Positions 1 to 7,435 of a stretch of 17,856 bases of DNA are shown piece after piece. Numbering within the stretch: position 1 is the first letter of the stretch; every line of letters starts with the position of its first letter. The translations under genes were made by a program, and so were the position numbers. Origin of the DNA: JALYTY01 sp964546935 (GTDB taxonomy: Bacteria > Vulcanimicrobiota > Vulcanimicrobiia > Vulcanimicrobiales > Vulcanimicrobiaceae); assembly GCA_964546935.1 (NCBI GenBank), contig CAZJLJ010000056.1:1-17856 (forward strand). The letters are read 5' to 3'. Under the pieces are notes generated by a model. That model was not told the origin of the DNA, searched no databases, and saw only the letters and a program-made list of their open reading frames with translations.

Positions 1-230
1 TGTGGATCAAGGTGTTCCCGGACAAACCGGTCACCAAGAAGCCCGCTGAAGTCCGAATGGGTGCCGGTAAAGGTAATCCCGAGTTCTGGGTTGCCGTCGT
101 GCGCCCGGGCCGCGTGCTCTTCGAACTCTCCGGTGTTGCGCCCGACGTTGCGAAAGAAGCGCTGCGTCTTGCCGCTTCCAAGTTGCCGATCGGCACGAAG
201 ATCGTTACGCGCGAGGAGGCTACGGCATGA
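1..230 (+). CDS. rplP: 50S ribosomal protein L16, 3' part only
   Basis: This is the C-terminal 75 or so residues of L16, a large-subunit protein near the A-site and central protuberance. The window opens inside the gene: the reading frame begins at base 3 and stops at TGA 228–230. The motifs VFPDKPVTKKPAEVRMGAGKG and PEFWVAVVRPGRVLFEL, then a helix rich in A, L and K, are the usual L16 C-terminal half. The stop overlaps the ATG of rpmC (ATGA), which points to translational coupling. The start lies outside the window, so the full length cannot be judged. Confidence 0.97.
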   Translation, partial: WIKVFPDKPVTKKPAEVRMGAGKGNPEFWVAVVRPGRVLFELSGVAPDVAKEALRLAASKLPIGTKIVTREEATA

Positions 231-448
231 AGAGAGCTGAGCTAACTGAACTGCGTGGCCTTACGGTTCCCGAACTGCAACAGAAGGCCAAAGATACGAA
301 GTCGGAGCTGTTCAATCTGCGCTTTGCGTTGCGCACCGGGCATCTCACGGATTTCAGCAAGATCAAAGAGATGCGTCGTGCGTACGCGCAGATTCAAACC
401 GTCATTTCCGAGAAGAAGATTGCCGAGGAGCAACATGGAGCAGCCTAA
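227..448 (+). CDS. rpmC: 50S ribosomal protein L29
   Basis: L29 is a 73-residue helical hairpin protein that sits near the peptide exit tunnel and helps form the docking site for trigger factor and SRP. The sequence shows the expected two helices. The first carries L-x-G-L-x-x-x-E-L and the family signature ELFNLRFALRTGHL; the second is basic and amphipathic. The ATG overlaps the rplP stop by four bases. The gene ends inside rpsQ with a 14-base overlap, and its last codons supply the GAGGAG Shine-Dalgarno (425–430) for that gene. The length is normal for the family. Confidence 0.97.
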   Translation: MKRAELTELRGLTVPELQQKAKDTKSELFNLRFALRTGHLTDFSKIKEMRRAYAQIQTVISEKKIAEEQHGAA

Positions 449-710
449 CCAAACGACAGATCGCGCAAGCCGCCGTGTGAAGCAGGGCCGCGTTGCGTCC
501 AATAAGATGGACAAGACGATCGTGGTCGTGACGGAAACGCGCGTGCCCCACGGCACTTACGGCAAGATCGTTCGCAAGTCGACGCGCTTCAAAGCGCACG
601 ACGAGCAGAACGAAGCGAACATCGGCGACATCGTCCGCATCATGGAATGCCGTCCGCTTTCGCGCGACAAGCGCTGGCGCTTGCTCGAAATCGTGGAGCG
701 TGCGAAGTAA
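435..710 (+). CDS. rpsQ: 30S ribosomal protein S17
   Basis: S17 is a primary 16S rRNA binder with an OB fold. The chosen start is ATG 435, giving 91 residues. GAGGAG sits five bases upstream and the frame from here matches the family. An upstream ATG in the same frame lies within rpmC and would add an arginine-rich tail with no family match. Recognisable parts are the G-x-V-x-S-x-K-M-D-K-T-I-V-V-V segment (residues about 18–32), the HGTYGKIV and RKSTRFKAHDE strands, and the IGDIVRIMECRPLSRDKRWRL motif near the C-terminus. The first 12 or so residues form a short non-conserved polar tail. The gene overlaps rpmC by 14 bases. Confidence 0.97.
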   Translation: MEQPNQTTDRASRRVKQGRVASNKMDKTIVVVTETRVPHGTYGKIVRKSTRFKAHDEQNEANIGDIVRIMECRPLSRDKRWRLLEIVERAK

Positions 711-713
711 CTC

Positions 714-1091
714 ATGATTCAACAAGAAACGCGACTCAAGGTCGCTGACAACTCAGGCGCCCGTGAACTGCTGGTGATCCACATCAGCGGCGGAAGCCGT
801 CACAACTACGCACACGTCGGCGACATCGTCGTCGGCACCGTGAAGAGCGCGATCCCCGGCGCGGCCGTGAAAAAAGGCCAAGTCGTCAAAGCGGTGATCG
901 TTCGCACTTCGGCGCCGATCCGCCGTGCCGACGGTTCGGTCGTGCGTTGCGACGATAACGCGTGCGTCATCATCAAAGGCGAAAAGGACAACCTCGATCC
1001 GCGCGGGACGCGCGTCTTCGGACCGGTTATGCGCGAGCTGCGCGACCGTGGGTTCTTGAAGATCGCCTCGCTGGCCCCGGAGGTTCTCTAA
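714..1091 (+). CDS. rplN: 50S ribosomal protein L14
   Basis: L14 lies at the subunit interface and contacts 16S rRNA in bridge B8. The 125-residue product starts with the near-universal MIQQETRLKVADNSGAREL. It continues with VGDIVVGTVKSAIPG, the basic VKKGQVVKAVIVRT strand, and RGTRVFGPVMRELRDRGFLKIASLAPEVL at the end. The usual length is about 122 residues, so it is essentially normal. It starts three bases after the rpsQ stop and is separated from rplX by two bases, so all of these genes probably lie on one transcript. Confidence 0.98.
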   Translation: MIQQETRLKVADNSGARELLVIHISGGSRHNYAHVGDIVVGTVKSAIPGAAVKKGQVVKAVIVRTSAPIRRADGSVVRCDDNACVIIKGEKDNLDPRGTRVFGPVMRELRDRGFLKIASLAPEVL

Positions 1092-1093
1092 TT

Positions 1094-1444
1094 ATGGCGC
1101 AAATCGTTAAGGGCGATACGGTGATGATCCGTCGCGGCCGTGAGAAAGGCAAACACGGCGTGGTCAAAGCGGTGTTCCCCGATGCCGGCAAGGCGACGGT
1201 GGAAGGCCTGAACATTGTGAAGCGTCACACGAAGCAAGGTCAGCAAAGCGGCGCGATGTCGCAGCAGCAGACCGGCGGCATCATCGAAAAAGAGGCGCCG
1301 CTGCCGATCTCGGCACTGCAATACGTGTGCGAAAAGTGCAAAGTGCCGACGCGCCTGAAGCGCGGACGCACGGCCGACGGCATTGCGCACCGCGTGTGCG
1401 TGAAGTGCGGCGAGCCGGCGCGTGACTCGGCGAAGGGAGCATAA
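1094..1444 (+). CDS. rplX: 50S ribosomal protein L24 with C-terminal zinc-ribbon cysteines
   Basis: L24 is an assembly-initiating protein that binds the 5' end of 23S rRNA. The start is ATG 1094, two bases after rplN, giving 116 residues. An ATG 132 bases further upstream in the same frame falls inside rplN and is not credible. The N-terminal KOW motif reads KGDTVMIRRGREKGKHGVV (residues 6–24), followed by GLNIVKRHTK. The C-terminal extension has four cysteines as C79-x2-C82 and C102-x2-C105, the metal-ribbon form known from many non-proteobacterial L24 proteins. Zinc binding is inferred from the spacing. Confidence 0.97.
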   Translation: MAQIVKGDTVMIRRGREKGKHGVVKAVFPDAGKATVEGLNIVKRHTKQGQQSGAMSQQQTGGIIEKEAPLPISALQYVCEKCKVPTRLKRGRTADGIAHRVCVKCGEPARDSAKGA

Positions 1445-1446
1445 CC

Positions 1447-2001
1447 GTGGCGACGGCACGTTTGAAAGATAAGTACCAGGGCGAAGTCCGCAAGCAACTG
1501 CAGGACAAGTTCGCGTACCAGAACGTCAACCAGATCCCCAAGCTGGAGAAGGTTGTCATCAACATGTCGGTCGGTGAAGCGATCACGAACTCGAAGGCGC
1601 TCGATGCAGCGGTTAGCGAGCTCGTGGCAATCACCGGTCAGAAGCCGGTCATAACGAAGGCGAAGAAGTCGATCGCAGCGTTCAAGCTGCGTGAAGGCAT
1701 GAACATCGGCGCGAAAGTCACGCTTCGTGGCGAGCGCATGTACGTGTTCCTCGACAAGCTCTTCAACATCGTGCTTCCGCGTATCCGCGACTTCCGCGGT
1801 CTTCCGCCGAAGTCGTTCGACGGTCGCGGCAACTACAATCTTGGCCTGCGCGAGCAGCTCGTCTTCCCGGAGATCAACTTCGATAAGGTCGACAAGGCGC
1901 GCGGCATGGACATCACCATCGTTACGACGGCGAAGTCGGACGAAGAAGCGTCGGAGTTTCTGACGGCTATGGGACTCCCGCTCCAAAAGAGGAATGCGTA
2001 A
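1447..2001 (+). CDS. rplE: 50S ribosomal protein L5
   Basis: L5 belongs to the 5S RNP of the central protuberance and touches the P-site tRNA and the small subunit (bridge B1b). The GTG start at 1447 lies two bases after rplX and gives 184 residues, close to the usual 179–185. Family landmarks are IPKLEKVVINMSVGEA (residues about 30–45), ITGQKPVITKAKKSIAAFKLREG, the RIRDFRGLPPKSFDGRGNYNLG loop and the C-terminal DITIVTTAKSDEEASEFLTAMGLP. The TAA stop directly abuts the ATG of the zinc-type S14 gene. Confidence 0.98.
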   Translation: MATARLKDKYQGEVRKQLQDKFAYQNVNQIPKLEKVVINMSVGEAITNSKALDAAVSELVAITGQKPVITKAKKSIAAFKLREGMNIGAKVTLRGERMYVFLDKLFNIVLPRIRDFRGLPPKSFDGRGNYNLGLREQLVFPEINFDKVDKARGMDITIVTTAKSDEEASEFLTAMGLPLQKRNA

Positions 2002-2187
2002 ATGGCAAAAACGAGCTCGATCGTTAAGGCAAACCGGACGCCGAAGTTCGGCGTGCGGCAGCACAACCGGTGCAAGATTTGCGGACGCCCGCGCGGCTAT
2101 CTCCGTAAGTTCGCCATGTGCCGCATCTGCTTCCGCGAGAACGCGCATAAAGGCGTCGTTCCCGGTGTCACCAAGGCGTCGTGGTAA
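2002..2187 (+). CDS. rpsN: 30S ribosomal protein S14, zinc-binding type (type Z)
   Basis: This is the short 61-residue form of S14, a head-domain protein of the small subunit. It carries the C24-x2-C27 and C40-x2-C43 zinc ligands typical of the C+ form, in the contexts NRCKICGRPRGYLRKF and MCRICFRE, and ends in the standard K-A-S-W. It starts on the base after the rplE stop, so its translation is probably coupled. No longer, cysteine-free S14 is visible in the window. Gram-positive-type annotations often name this form rpsZ or rpsN1. Confidence 0.98.
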   Translation: MAKTSSIVKANRTPKFGVRQHNRCKICGRPRGYLRKFAMCRICFRENAHKGVVPGVTKASW

Positions 2188-2203
2188 GGGAGAGTAGAGA
2201 GTA

Positions 2204-2605
2204 ATGGCTGCAATCACCGATCCAGTCGCCGATCTGCTGACGCGCATCCGCAACGCGAATACCGCCAACCACAAGACGGTCGATATTCCGGCGTCGCGCG
2301 TTAAATCAGCAATTGCGCAAATCCTCAAGGACGAAGGCTTCATCGAAGACTTCGAACGCTTGAACGAAGGTCCGCAAGGCACGCTTCGCGTTCGCCTCAA
2401 GTACGGTCCGGAGAAAGAGAAGATCATCACCGGTCTGCGCCGCATTTCGCGTCCGGGCTTGCGCGTGTACACGGGCAAGACCGAGATCCCGCGCGTTCTC
2501 GGCGGTCTTGGAGTCGTCATCATTTCAACGTCGCAGGGCATCATGTCGGGCAAACGGGCGAAAAAGCTCGGCGTCGGCGGCGAAGTCCTGGCGTACGTGT
2601 GGTAG
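2204..2605 (+). CDS. rpsH: 30S ribosomal protein S8
   Basis: S8 binds the central domain of 16S rRNA and, in Escherichia coli, represses the spc operon by binding its own mRNA. The product has 133 residues. It begins with DPVADLLTRIRNAN and ends with the diagnostic STSQGIMSGKRAKKLGVGGEVLAYVW. A purine-rich stretch (AAGGGAGAGTAGAGAG, about 2186–2201) supplies the ribosome binding site. Whether this S8 regulates its own operon cannot be seen here, because no clear mimic of the 16S site was recognised around rplE. Confidence 0.98.
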   Translation: MAAITDPVADLLTRIRNANTANHKTVDIPASRVKSAIAQILKDEGFIEDFERLNEGPQGTLRVRLKYGPEKEKIITGLRRISRPGLRVYTGKTEIPRVLGGLGVVIISTSQGIMSGKRAKKLGVGGEVLAYVW

Positions 2606-2614
2606 GTGTTTTAG

Positions 2615-3166
2615 ATGTCACGTATTGGTAAATTGCCGGTCGCCGTTCCGAGCGGCGTCGATGTCACGGTCGGCGACGGCGAAGTTGCCGTCAAAGGCCC
2701 GAAGGGTGAATTGCGCCAGCACATTCTTTCGCAAGTCGTAAACGTGAAGCTCGAAGACGGCAAAGTTGTCGTCGAGCGCAAGGGCGAGGCGAAACCGCAT
2801 CGTTCGGCGCACGGTCTTACGCGCACGCTAATTGCGAACATGGTCGAAGGCGTGAGCAAAGGGTTCCGTAAGAGCCTCGAGATTCAAGGCGTCGGTTATC
2901 GTGCCGCTAAGTCGGGCGAGAAACTGAACTTGACGCTCGGCTTCTCGCACCCGGTCGTTTTCGAACCGCCGAAGGGCATCTCGCTCTCGGTCGAAGGCAC
3001 GAACAAAATTCACGTCGACGGCATCGACAAACAACAAGTCGGTCAAGTCGCCGCCGAGATTCGCAACTTACGTCCGCCGGAGCCGTATAAAGGCAAAGGC
3101 GTCCGCTACGAAGGCGAAGTCATCAAGAAGAAACTTGGTAAGGCCGGAAAGGCAGGTAAGAAGTAA
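2615..3166 (+). CDS. rplF: 50S ribosomal protein L6
   Basis: L6 lies near the factor-binding base of the L7/L12 stalk. The product has 183 residues with the two L6 repeats. The N-terminal copy starts MSRIGKLPVAVPSGVDV and contains VKGPKGELRQ; the C-terminal copy contains IQGVGYRAAKSGEKLNLTLGFSHPV. The end carries RPPEPYKGKGVRYEGEVIKKK followed by a short Lys/Gly/Ala tail. It starts nine bases after rpsH. The TAA stop shares one base with the ATG of rplR (TAATG), a reinitiation-type junction. Confidence 0.98.
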   Translation: MSRIGKLPVAVPSGVDVTVGDGEVAVKGPKGELRQHILSQVVNVKLEDGKVVVERKGEAKPHRSAHGLTRTLIANMVEGVSKGFRKSLEIQGVGYRAAKSGEKLNLTLGFSHPVVFEPPKGISLSVEGTNKIHVDGIDKQQVGQVAAEIRNLRPPEPYKGKGVRYEGEVIKKKLGKAGKAGKK

Positions 3167-3531
3167 TGGCGCGCGTTTCCAAGGCGGATACTCGCCGCTC
3201 GCGTCACGTACGCTTGCGCAAGAAGCTCGCCGGCAATCAAGAGTGCCCGCGTTTGATGGTGCGTCGCACGTTGCATCACATCTATGCAACGCTGGTCGAC
3301 GACAGCAAAGGACACACGCTTGCCGCCGTTTCGACGCGCGACAAGTCGGTCGCGGATTCGCTCGAATCCAACACCAACATCGAAGCAGCCAAGGCCGTTG
3401 GTTCGGCTATCGCCGCGAAGGCGAAGGCTGCGGGCATTTCAGACGTCGTGTTCGATCGCGGCGGATACAAATATCACGGACGCGTGCAAGCATTGGCAGA
3501 TGCGGCACGTGAAGCGGGGCTGAATTTCTAA
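3166..3531 (+). CDS. rplR: 50S ribosomal protein L18
   Basis: L18 binds 5S rRNA and with L5 builds the central protuberance. The 121-residue product has the basic N-terminal tail ending in RHVRLRKKLAG. The core RLMVRRTLHHIYATLVDDSKGHTLAAVST follows, and the C-terminal FDRGGYKYHGRVQALADAAREAGLNF is the best family signature. Start and stop are both of the TAATG type, overlapping rplF and rpsE by one base each. Length and motif order are normal. Confidence 0.98.
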   Translation: MARVSKADTRRSRHVRLRKKLAGNQECPRLMVRRTLHHIYATLVDDSKGHTLAAVSTRDKSVADSLESNTNIEAAKAVGSAIAAKAKAAGISDVVFDRGGYKYHGRVQALADAAREAGLNF

Positions 3532-4049
3532 TGCAATATCGTGGTGGTGGCGGTCGCGAACGCGACAACAGTGGATTCGAAGAGACCGTCGTACGCGTCA
3601 ATCGCGTTGCGAAGGTCGTCAAGGGCGGTAAGCGCTTCAGCTTCAGCGCGCTCGTCGTCGTCGGCGATCGCAAGGGCAAAGTCGGTTTTGCGATCGGCAA
3701 GGCCGGCGAAGTTCCCGAAGCGATCCGCAAAGCCGTCGAGCAAGCGAAGAAGAACCTCGTGACGGTTCCGATGGTCGAAAAGACCATTCCGCACGAAGTG
3801 CGTTTGATCGTCGGCGCGGCCAGCGTGCTGCTCAAGCCTGCCGCACCGGGAACCGGCGTTATCGCCGGCGGTTCGATGCGTGCGGTGCTCGAGCTCGCGG
3901 GCATTCATGACATTCTCACCAAGTCGCTCGGAACGAACAATCCGATCAACGTGGTTCGTGCAACGATCGAAGGCTTGCGTTCCCTCAAGACCGCCGAACA
4001 AGTTGCCGCATTGCGCGGCAAGACCGTTAAGGATATCTACGCTGCGTAA
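3531..4049 (+). CDS. rpsE: 30S ribosomal protein S5
   Basis: S5 is a small-subunit protein involved in decoding accuracy and mRNA unwinding at the entry channel. The 172-residue product has a short Gly/Arg tail (YRGGGGRERD). The dsRNA-binding-like domain follows (VRVNRVAKVVKGGKRFSFSALVVVGD, then GKVGFAIGKAGEVPEAIRKA). The C-terminal domain has the PAAPGTGVIAGGSMRAVLELAGIHDILTKSLGTNNPINVV signature. It overlaps rplR by one base. The next gene is rplO, 28 bases on; the usual rpmD is not between them. Confidence 0.98.
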   Translation: MQYRGGGGRERDNSGFEETVVRVNRVAKVVKGGKRFSFSALVVVGDRKGKVGFAIGKAGEVPEAIRKAVEQAKKNLVTVPMVEKTIPHEVRLIVGAASVLLKPAAPGTGVIAGGSMRAVLELAGIHDILTKSLGTNNPINVVRATIEGLRSLKTAEQVAALRGKTVKDIYAA

Positions 4050-4077
4050 TTTACGCACGTAATTCAGAGAAAGCAAA

Positions 4078-4647
4078 ATGGCAGAAACAAAGACGAAGAA
4101 GGCTGCTAGCGCAAAGTCCAGCGCGAAGGCAGCTCCCGCAGCAGCTGCTGCAACGAACGGACTCACTCTCGGATCGCTGAAGCCCGCGAAGGGCAGCTGG
4201 CCGAAGCGGCAACGCATCGGTCGCGGTCACGGTTCGGGCATGGTCAAGACCGGCGGCGAAGGCGGCAAAGGTCAGACCGTGCGTTCCGGCGGCGGTAAAG
4301 GCCCTGCGTTCGAAGGCGGACAGACACCGTGGGCGCGTCGTTTGCCGCACGCGCGCGGTTACTCGCAGAAGGGCCGCGACACCGGCCACTTCGTCACGCG
4401 TTACGCGGTCGTCAATCTGTATCAGCTCGCGAGCTGGGACGCAACGATCGAAGTCTCGCCGCAATCGCTTAAAGAGCAGGGCATTCTGAAGTCGCTCGAA
4501 GACGGCGTGAAGATCCTTGGCGGCGCGAAGAGCGGCAAGACGCTTCCGAGCGGCTTGAAGTTCCGCGACGTCGTATTCTCCAACAGCGCGCGCGAAGCGC
4601 TCACCGCTGCCGGCGCGCAGATTCCTGAAGAAGAAGCACAGGCCTAG
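4078..4647 (+). CDS. rplO: 50S ribosomal protein L15 with an extra Ala/Lys-rich N-terminal tail
   Basis: L15 is an assembly protein of the large subunit. The product has 189 residues against about 145–150 for most bacterial L15 proteins. The usual beginning (LTLGSLKPAKGSWPKRQRIGRGHGSG) starts only near residue 28. Before it lies a tail made almost wholly of Ala, Lys, Ser and Thr. The rest is canonical, with GGEGGKGQTVRSGGGKGPAFEGGQTP, the RLPHARGYSQKGR loop and the C-terminal VVFSNSAREALTAAGAQI. The ATG at 4078 follows AGAGAAAG (about 4066–4073). A start at the canonical position would need an in-frame ATG, GTG or TTG there, and there is none. The TAG stop overlaps the secY GTG by one base. 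Confidence 0.95.
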   Translation: MAETKTKKAASAKSSAKAAPAAAAATNGLTLGSLKPAKGSWPKRQRIGRGHGSGMVKTGGEGGKGQTVRSGGGKGPAFEGGQTPWARRLPHARGYSQKGRDTGHFVTRYAVVNLYQLASWDATIEVSPQSLKEQGILKSLEDGVKILGGAKSGKTLPSGLKFRDVVFSNSAREALTAAGAQIPEEEAQA

Positions 4648-5942
4648 TGTTCGATAATCTCCGCGCGGCACTTTTAGTTCCGGAGATCCGCAAGCGCGTC
4701 GGATTCGTTTTCTTCGCGTTCGCGTGGTTCGTTTTCATGATCCACGTGCAGCTGCCGAACGTGAACGAAGCCGTGTGGCAACGCGTGCTGCAAAGCGGCG
4801 CGTTCTACAACTTGCTGGGTTTCCTCTCGGGCGGCGCTCTTCAAAAACTCTCGATCATCGCGATGGGCATCACGCCCTACATCAACGCGTCCATCATCAT
4901 GCAATTGATGACGGTCGTGTTGCCGCAGCTTGAAGAGATGGCGAAGAAAGGCGGCGAGGAAGGCCGTAAGAAGATCAGCCAATATACCCGCTGGCTCACG
5001 ATCGTTTTGGCGCTGCTGCAGGGGACGTTCATGGCAAATGCCATGCGTAGTGCCGGCGTGTTCTACGATCAGAGCATCGCGTATATGCTCTTTGCGATCC
5101 TCGCGATGGTTTCGGGAACGATGTTCCTGATGTGGCTTGGCGAGCAGATCTCCGACAAGGGCATCGGCAACGGCGTCTCGCTGATCATCTTCATCGGTAT
5201 CGTCCTGCGTTATCCGCAGTACCTCGTACAGACCTACACCTCGGCGGCAAGCGGTAGCGAATCGTTGCTGAACTTGGTGCTCTACATCGTCTTCGCGCTG
5301 GCGATCATCATCGGGATCATCTTCATGTACCAAGGCCAGCGGCGCGTGCCCGTGCAACAGGCGCGACGCGTCGTCGGGCGCAAAATGTTTGCCGGACGTT
5401 CGACCTACATTCCGTTGCGCTTGAACAACGCCGGCGTTATCTCGATCATCTTCGCGATCTCGATCCTCTTGCTGCCGCAGCAGGCGCTGTCGTGGTTCAA
5501 CCGTGGCGGCGGCGCCACGGGGCTAGTCGGTGCGATCTCGACGTGGCTGAACGTCTACTTCAGCCCGAACGGCATCCTGTACAACCTGGTTTACTTCATG
5601 CTGGTCGTCATCTTCACGTTCTTCTACAGCTCGATCGTAATCAACACGCGAGACGTAGCGGATAACTTGAAGAAGACGGGCGCATTCATCCCGGGCATTC
5701 GTCCGGGCGAACCGACGGTCCAGTACCTGAACAAGATCCTGATGCGTCTAACGACCGCAGCTGCGCTCTTTCTCGGTCTGCTCGCCGTTCTGCCTGGCGC
5801 GTTGCAGCGTGGCCTCTCGGTCACGACGTTCTACCTCGGTTCAACGTCGCTGCTCATCGTCGTCGGCGTTGCGCTCGACACGATCACCCAAATCGAAGCG
5901 CGTCTCGCAATGCGCGACTACCGCGGGTTCATCAAGCGCTAA
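4647..5942 (+). CDS. secY: Preprotein translocase subunit SecY
   Basis: SecY is the channel-forming inner-membrane subunit of the Sec translocon, working with SecE, SecG and SecA or the ribosome. The 431-residue product starts with GTG 4647 (TAGTG junction with rplO) and has about ten hydrophobic segments. Landmarks are the N-terminal PEIRKRVGFVFFAF, GITPYINASIIMQLM (second transmembrane region), the basic loop after MAKKGGEEGRKK, GNGVSLIIFIGI, the cytosolic QGQRRVPVQQARRVVG loop, YIPLRLNNAGVISIIFAISIL, and the late IPGIRPGEPTVQYLNKI loop. The length is typical. The stop overlaps the adk start (TAATG). Confidence 0.98.
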   Translation: MFDNLRAALLVPEIRKRVGFVFFAFAWFVFMIHVQLPNVNEAVWQRVLQSGAFYNLLGFLSGGALQKLSIIAMGITPYINASIIMQLMTVVLPQLEEMAKKGGEEGRKKISQYTRWLTIVLALLQGTFMANAMRSAGVFYDQSIAYMLFAILAMVSGTMFLMWLGEQISDKGIGNGVSLIIFIGIVLRYPQYLVQTYTSAASGSESLLNLVLYIVFALAIIIGIIFMYQGQRRVPVQQARRVVGRKMFAGRSTYIPLRLNNAGVISIIFAISILLLPQQALSWFNRGGGATGLVGAISTWLNVYFSPNGILYNLVYFMLVVIFTFFYSSIVINTRDVADNLKKTGAFIPGIRPGEPTVQYLNKILMRLTTAAALFLGLLAVLPGALQRGLSVTTFYLGSTSLLIVVGVALDTITQIEARLAMRDYRGFIKR

Positions 5943-6613
5943 TGGCTAGCGATATCGTTCTGCTCGGTGGTCCCGGCGCAGGCAAAGGCACTCAGGCGCA
6001 GATTCTGCAGAATAGCCACGGCTATCGTCAGATCTCCACGGGCGACTTGCTGCGCGACCATCGCAATCGCGGGACGGAACTCGGAGAAGCGGCGCAGGGC
6101 TTCATGAAGCGCGGCGAGCTCGTTCCGGATGATTTGATCATCAAGATGGTCGAAGGCGAACTGCGCGATGACGCGGCGGTTCTCTTCGACGGATTTCCGC
6201 GCACGGTTGCGCAAGCGGAAGCGCTTGATGCACTTTTGAAGGCGCGCGGCCGCGGGCTTCCGCAGGCCGTTTACTTCCAAATCGACCGGCCGTTGTTGGA
6301 AGAGCGTCTCTTGGGACGCTGGACCAATCCGCGCAGCGGACGCGTCTATCACGAGAAATTCAATCCGCCGCAAGTCGCCGGCATCGACGATGAAGACCAG
6401 GGCCAGCTAATTCAGCGCGAAGACGACAAGCCTGAGACGATCAAGAAGCGTCTCGACGTGTTCGAAGCGCAAACGATGCCGCTCGTCGATTACTACGATC
6501 GTTCCGGCCGGCTCGAGACGATAGACGCCAAGCAGCCCGTTGATGCGGTCACCCACCATCTTTTGCATGCCATCGGGGTAGAACATCCGCACGAGGATGC
6601 CAGAGCCCGATAA
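5942..6613 (+). CDS. adk: Adenylate kinase, zinc-free long-LID form
   Basis: Adenylate kinase catalyses ATP + AMP ⇌ 2 ADP. The 223-residue product has the P-loop GGPGAGKGT (residues 9–17), the AMP-site STGDLLRDH segment, the DGFPRT motif (83–88), and a full-length LID domain running roughly from GRWTNPRSGRVYH to the LIQREDD segment. The LID lacks the four cysteines of the zinc-containing form, so it should be metal-free. The position between secY and map is the common one outside Proteobacteria. One-base overlaps with both neighbours indicate coupled translation. The last ten residues or so form a polar, non-conserved tail. Confidence 0.98.
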   Translation: MASDIVLLGGPGAGKGTQAQILQNSHGYRQISTGDLLRDHRNRGTELGEAAQGFMKRGELVPDDLIIKMVEGELRDDAAVLFDGFPRTVAQAEALDALLKARGRGLPQAVYFQIDRPLLEERLLGRWTNPRSGRVYHEKFNPPQVAGIDDEDQGQLIQREDDKPETIKKRLDVFEAQTMPLVDYYDRSGRLETIDAKQPVDAVTHHLLHAIGVEHPHEDARAR

Positions 6614-7416
6614 TGGTTACGCTGAAGTCTGCGCGTGAGATCGAAACGATGCGCCGCAGCGGAAAAATCACTTCGAAGGTGCTGACCGACCTGATGAAGG
6701 CCGTGCGCCCCGGCGTTACGACGCGCTACCTCGATGAGATGGCCGAAAAGGGCATTCGCGAGTTGGGCGGCATCCCGACGTTTAAGGGGTATCACGACTA
6801 TCCGGCGTCGATCTGCGCATCGGTGAACGACGAAGTCGTCCACGGCGTACCAGGCGACTACGTTTTACGCGAGGGCGATTTGCTTTCGATCGACATCGGC
6901 ACGACGTTTGAGGGCTACGTCAGTGACACTGCCGTGACCGTTCCGGTCGGAAACATCTCCGCGAATGCCCGCCGCCTGCTTGACGTGACGCAAGAATGCC
7001 TTATGGCCGGAATTGCCCAGATGCAGAAGGGCAACCACCTTGGCGACATCGGCGCCGCCGTGCAGCGCCACGCCGAAGCCGCAGGGTACGGAGTGGTACG
7101 CGAGCTGGTCGGCCATGGCGTGGGAACCGCCATGCACGAGGAGCCTCAGGTCCCGAATTACGGCAAGGCCGGCGCCGGTATGGTGCTCCGCCCAGGCCTG
7201 GTGCTAGCGATCGAGCCCATGATCACCGAGGGTGATTACAAGGTCGAAATCCTCAAGGACGGCTGGACAGTCGTCACGGCAGATGGTAAACTCGCAGCGC
7301 ACTTCGAGCATACAATCGCCGTGACTGAGGACGGCCCGAAGATTTTGACGCTCCGGAACTATGGTGAACATCCGGACGTTGAACGCTATCGGCCGAAAGA
7401 GGAAGCGGTTGCATAG
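6613..7416 (+). CDS. map: Methionine aminopeptidase, type I
   Basis: This enzyme removes the initiator methionine from nascent proteins. All the expected catalytic residues are visible in the 267-residue product: H77 in NDEVVHG, D94 in SIDIGT, D105 in YVSDTAVTV, H168 in VGHGVG, E201 in AIEPMIT and E232 in AAHFEHTIAVTEDG. The second histidine of the substrate pocket (H175, MHEEPQVPNYG) is also present. It has no N-terminal zinc-finger extension, so it is a short type Ia-like form. It follows adk with a one-base overlap. The 18 bases before infA hold a five-codon ORF, described separately. Confidence 0.98.
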   Translation: MVTLKSAREIETMRRSGKITSKVLTDLMKAVRPGVTTRYLDEMAEKGIRELGGIPTFKGYHDYPASICASVNDEVVHGVPGDYVLREGDLLSIDIGTTFEGYVSDTAVTVPVGNISANARRLLDVTQECLMAGIAQMQKGNHLGDIGAAVQRHAEAAGYGVVRELVGHGVGTAMHEEPQVPNYGKAGAGMVLRPGLVLAIEPMITEGDYKVEILKDGWTVVTADGKLAAHFEHTIAVTEDGPKILTLRNYGEHPDVERYRPKEEAVA

Positions 7417-7417
7417 A

Positions 7418-7435
7418 ATGGTTGAAGTGGTCTGA
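7418..7435 (+). other. Five-codon mini-ORF bridging map and infA
   Basis: Two bases after the map stop, ATG at 7418 opens a five-codon frame (M-V-E-V-V) that ends in TGA sharing its last base with the infA ATG (TGATG). It could carry terminating ribosomes to the infA start, which has only a weak purine stretch (GAAG, about 7424–7427) of its own. The arrangement is plain in the sequence; any function is a guess and a chance ORF is quite possible. Confidence 0.25.

Noticed and set aside
1240..2553. A 437-codon open frame on the minus strand across rplX, rplE, rpsN and rpsH
   Set aside because: It lies wholly antisense to four certain ribosomal protein genes, is arginine-rich as GC-rich shadow frames are, and has no matching family or ribosome binding site.
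3528..4217. A 229-codon minus-strand frame over rpsE and the start of rplO
   Set aside because: Antisense to certain genes with codon-shadow composition; no independent signal.
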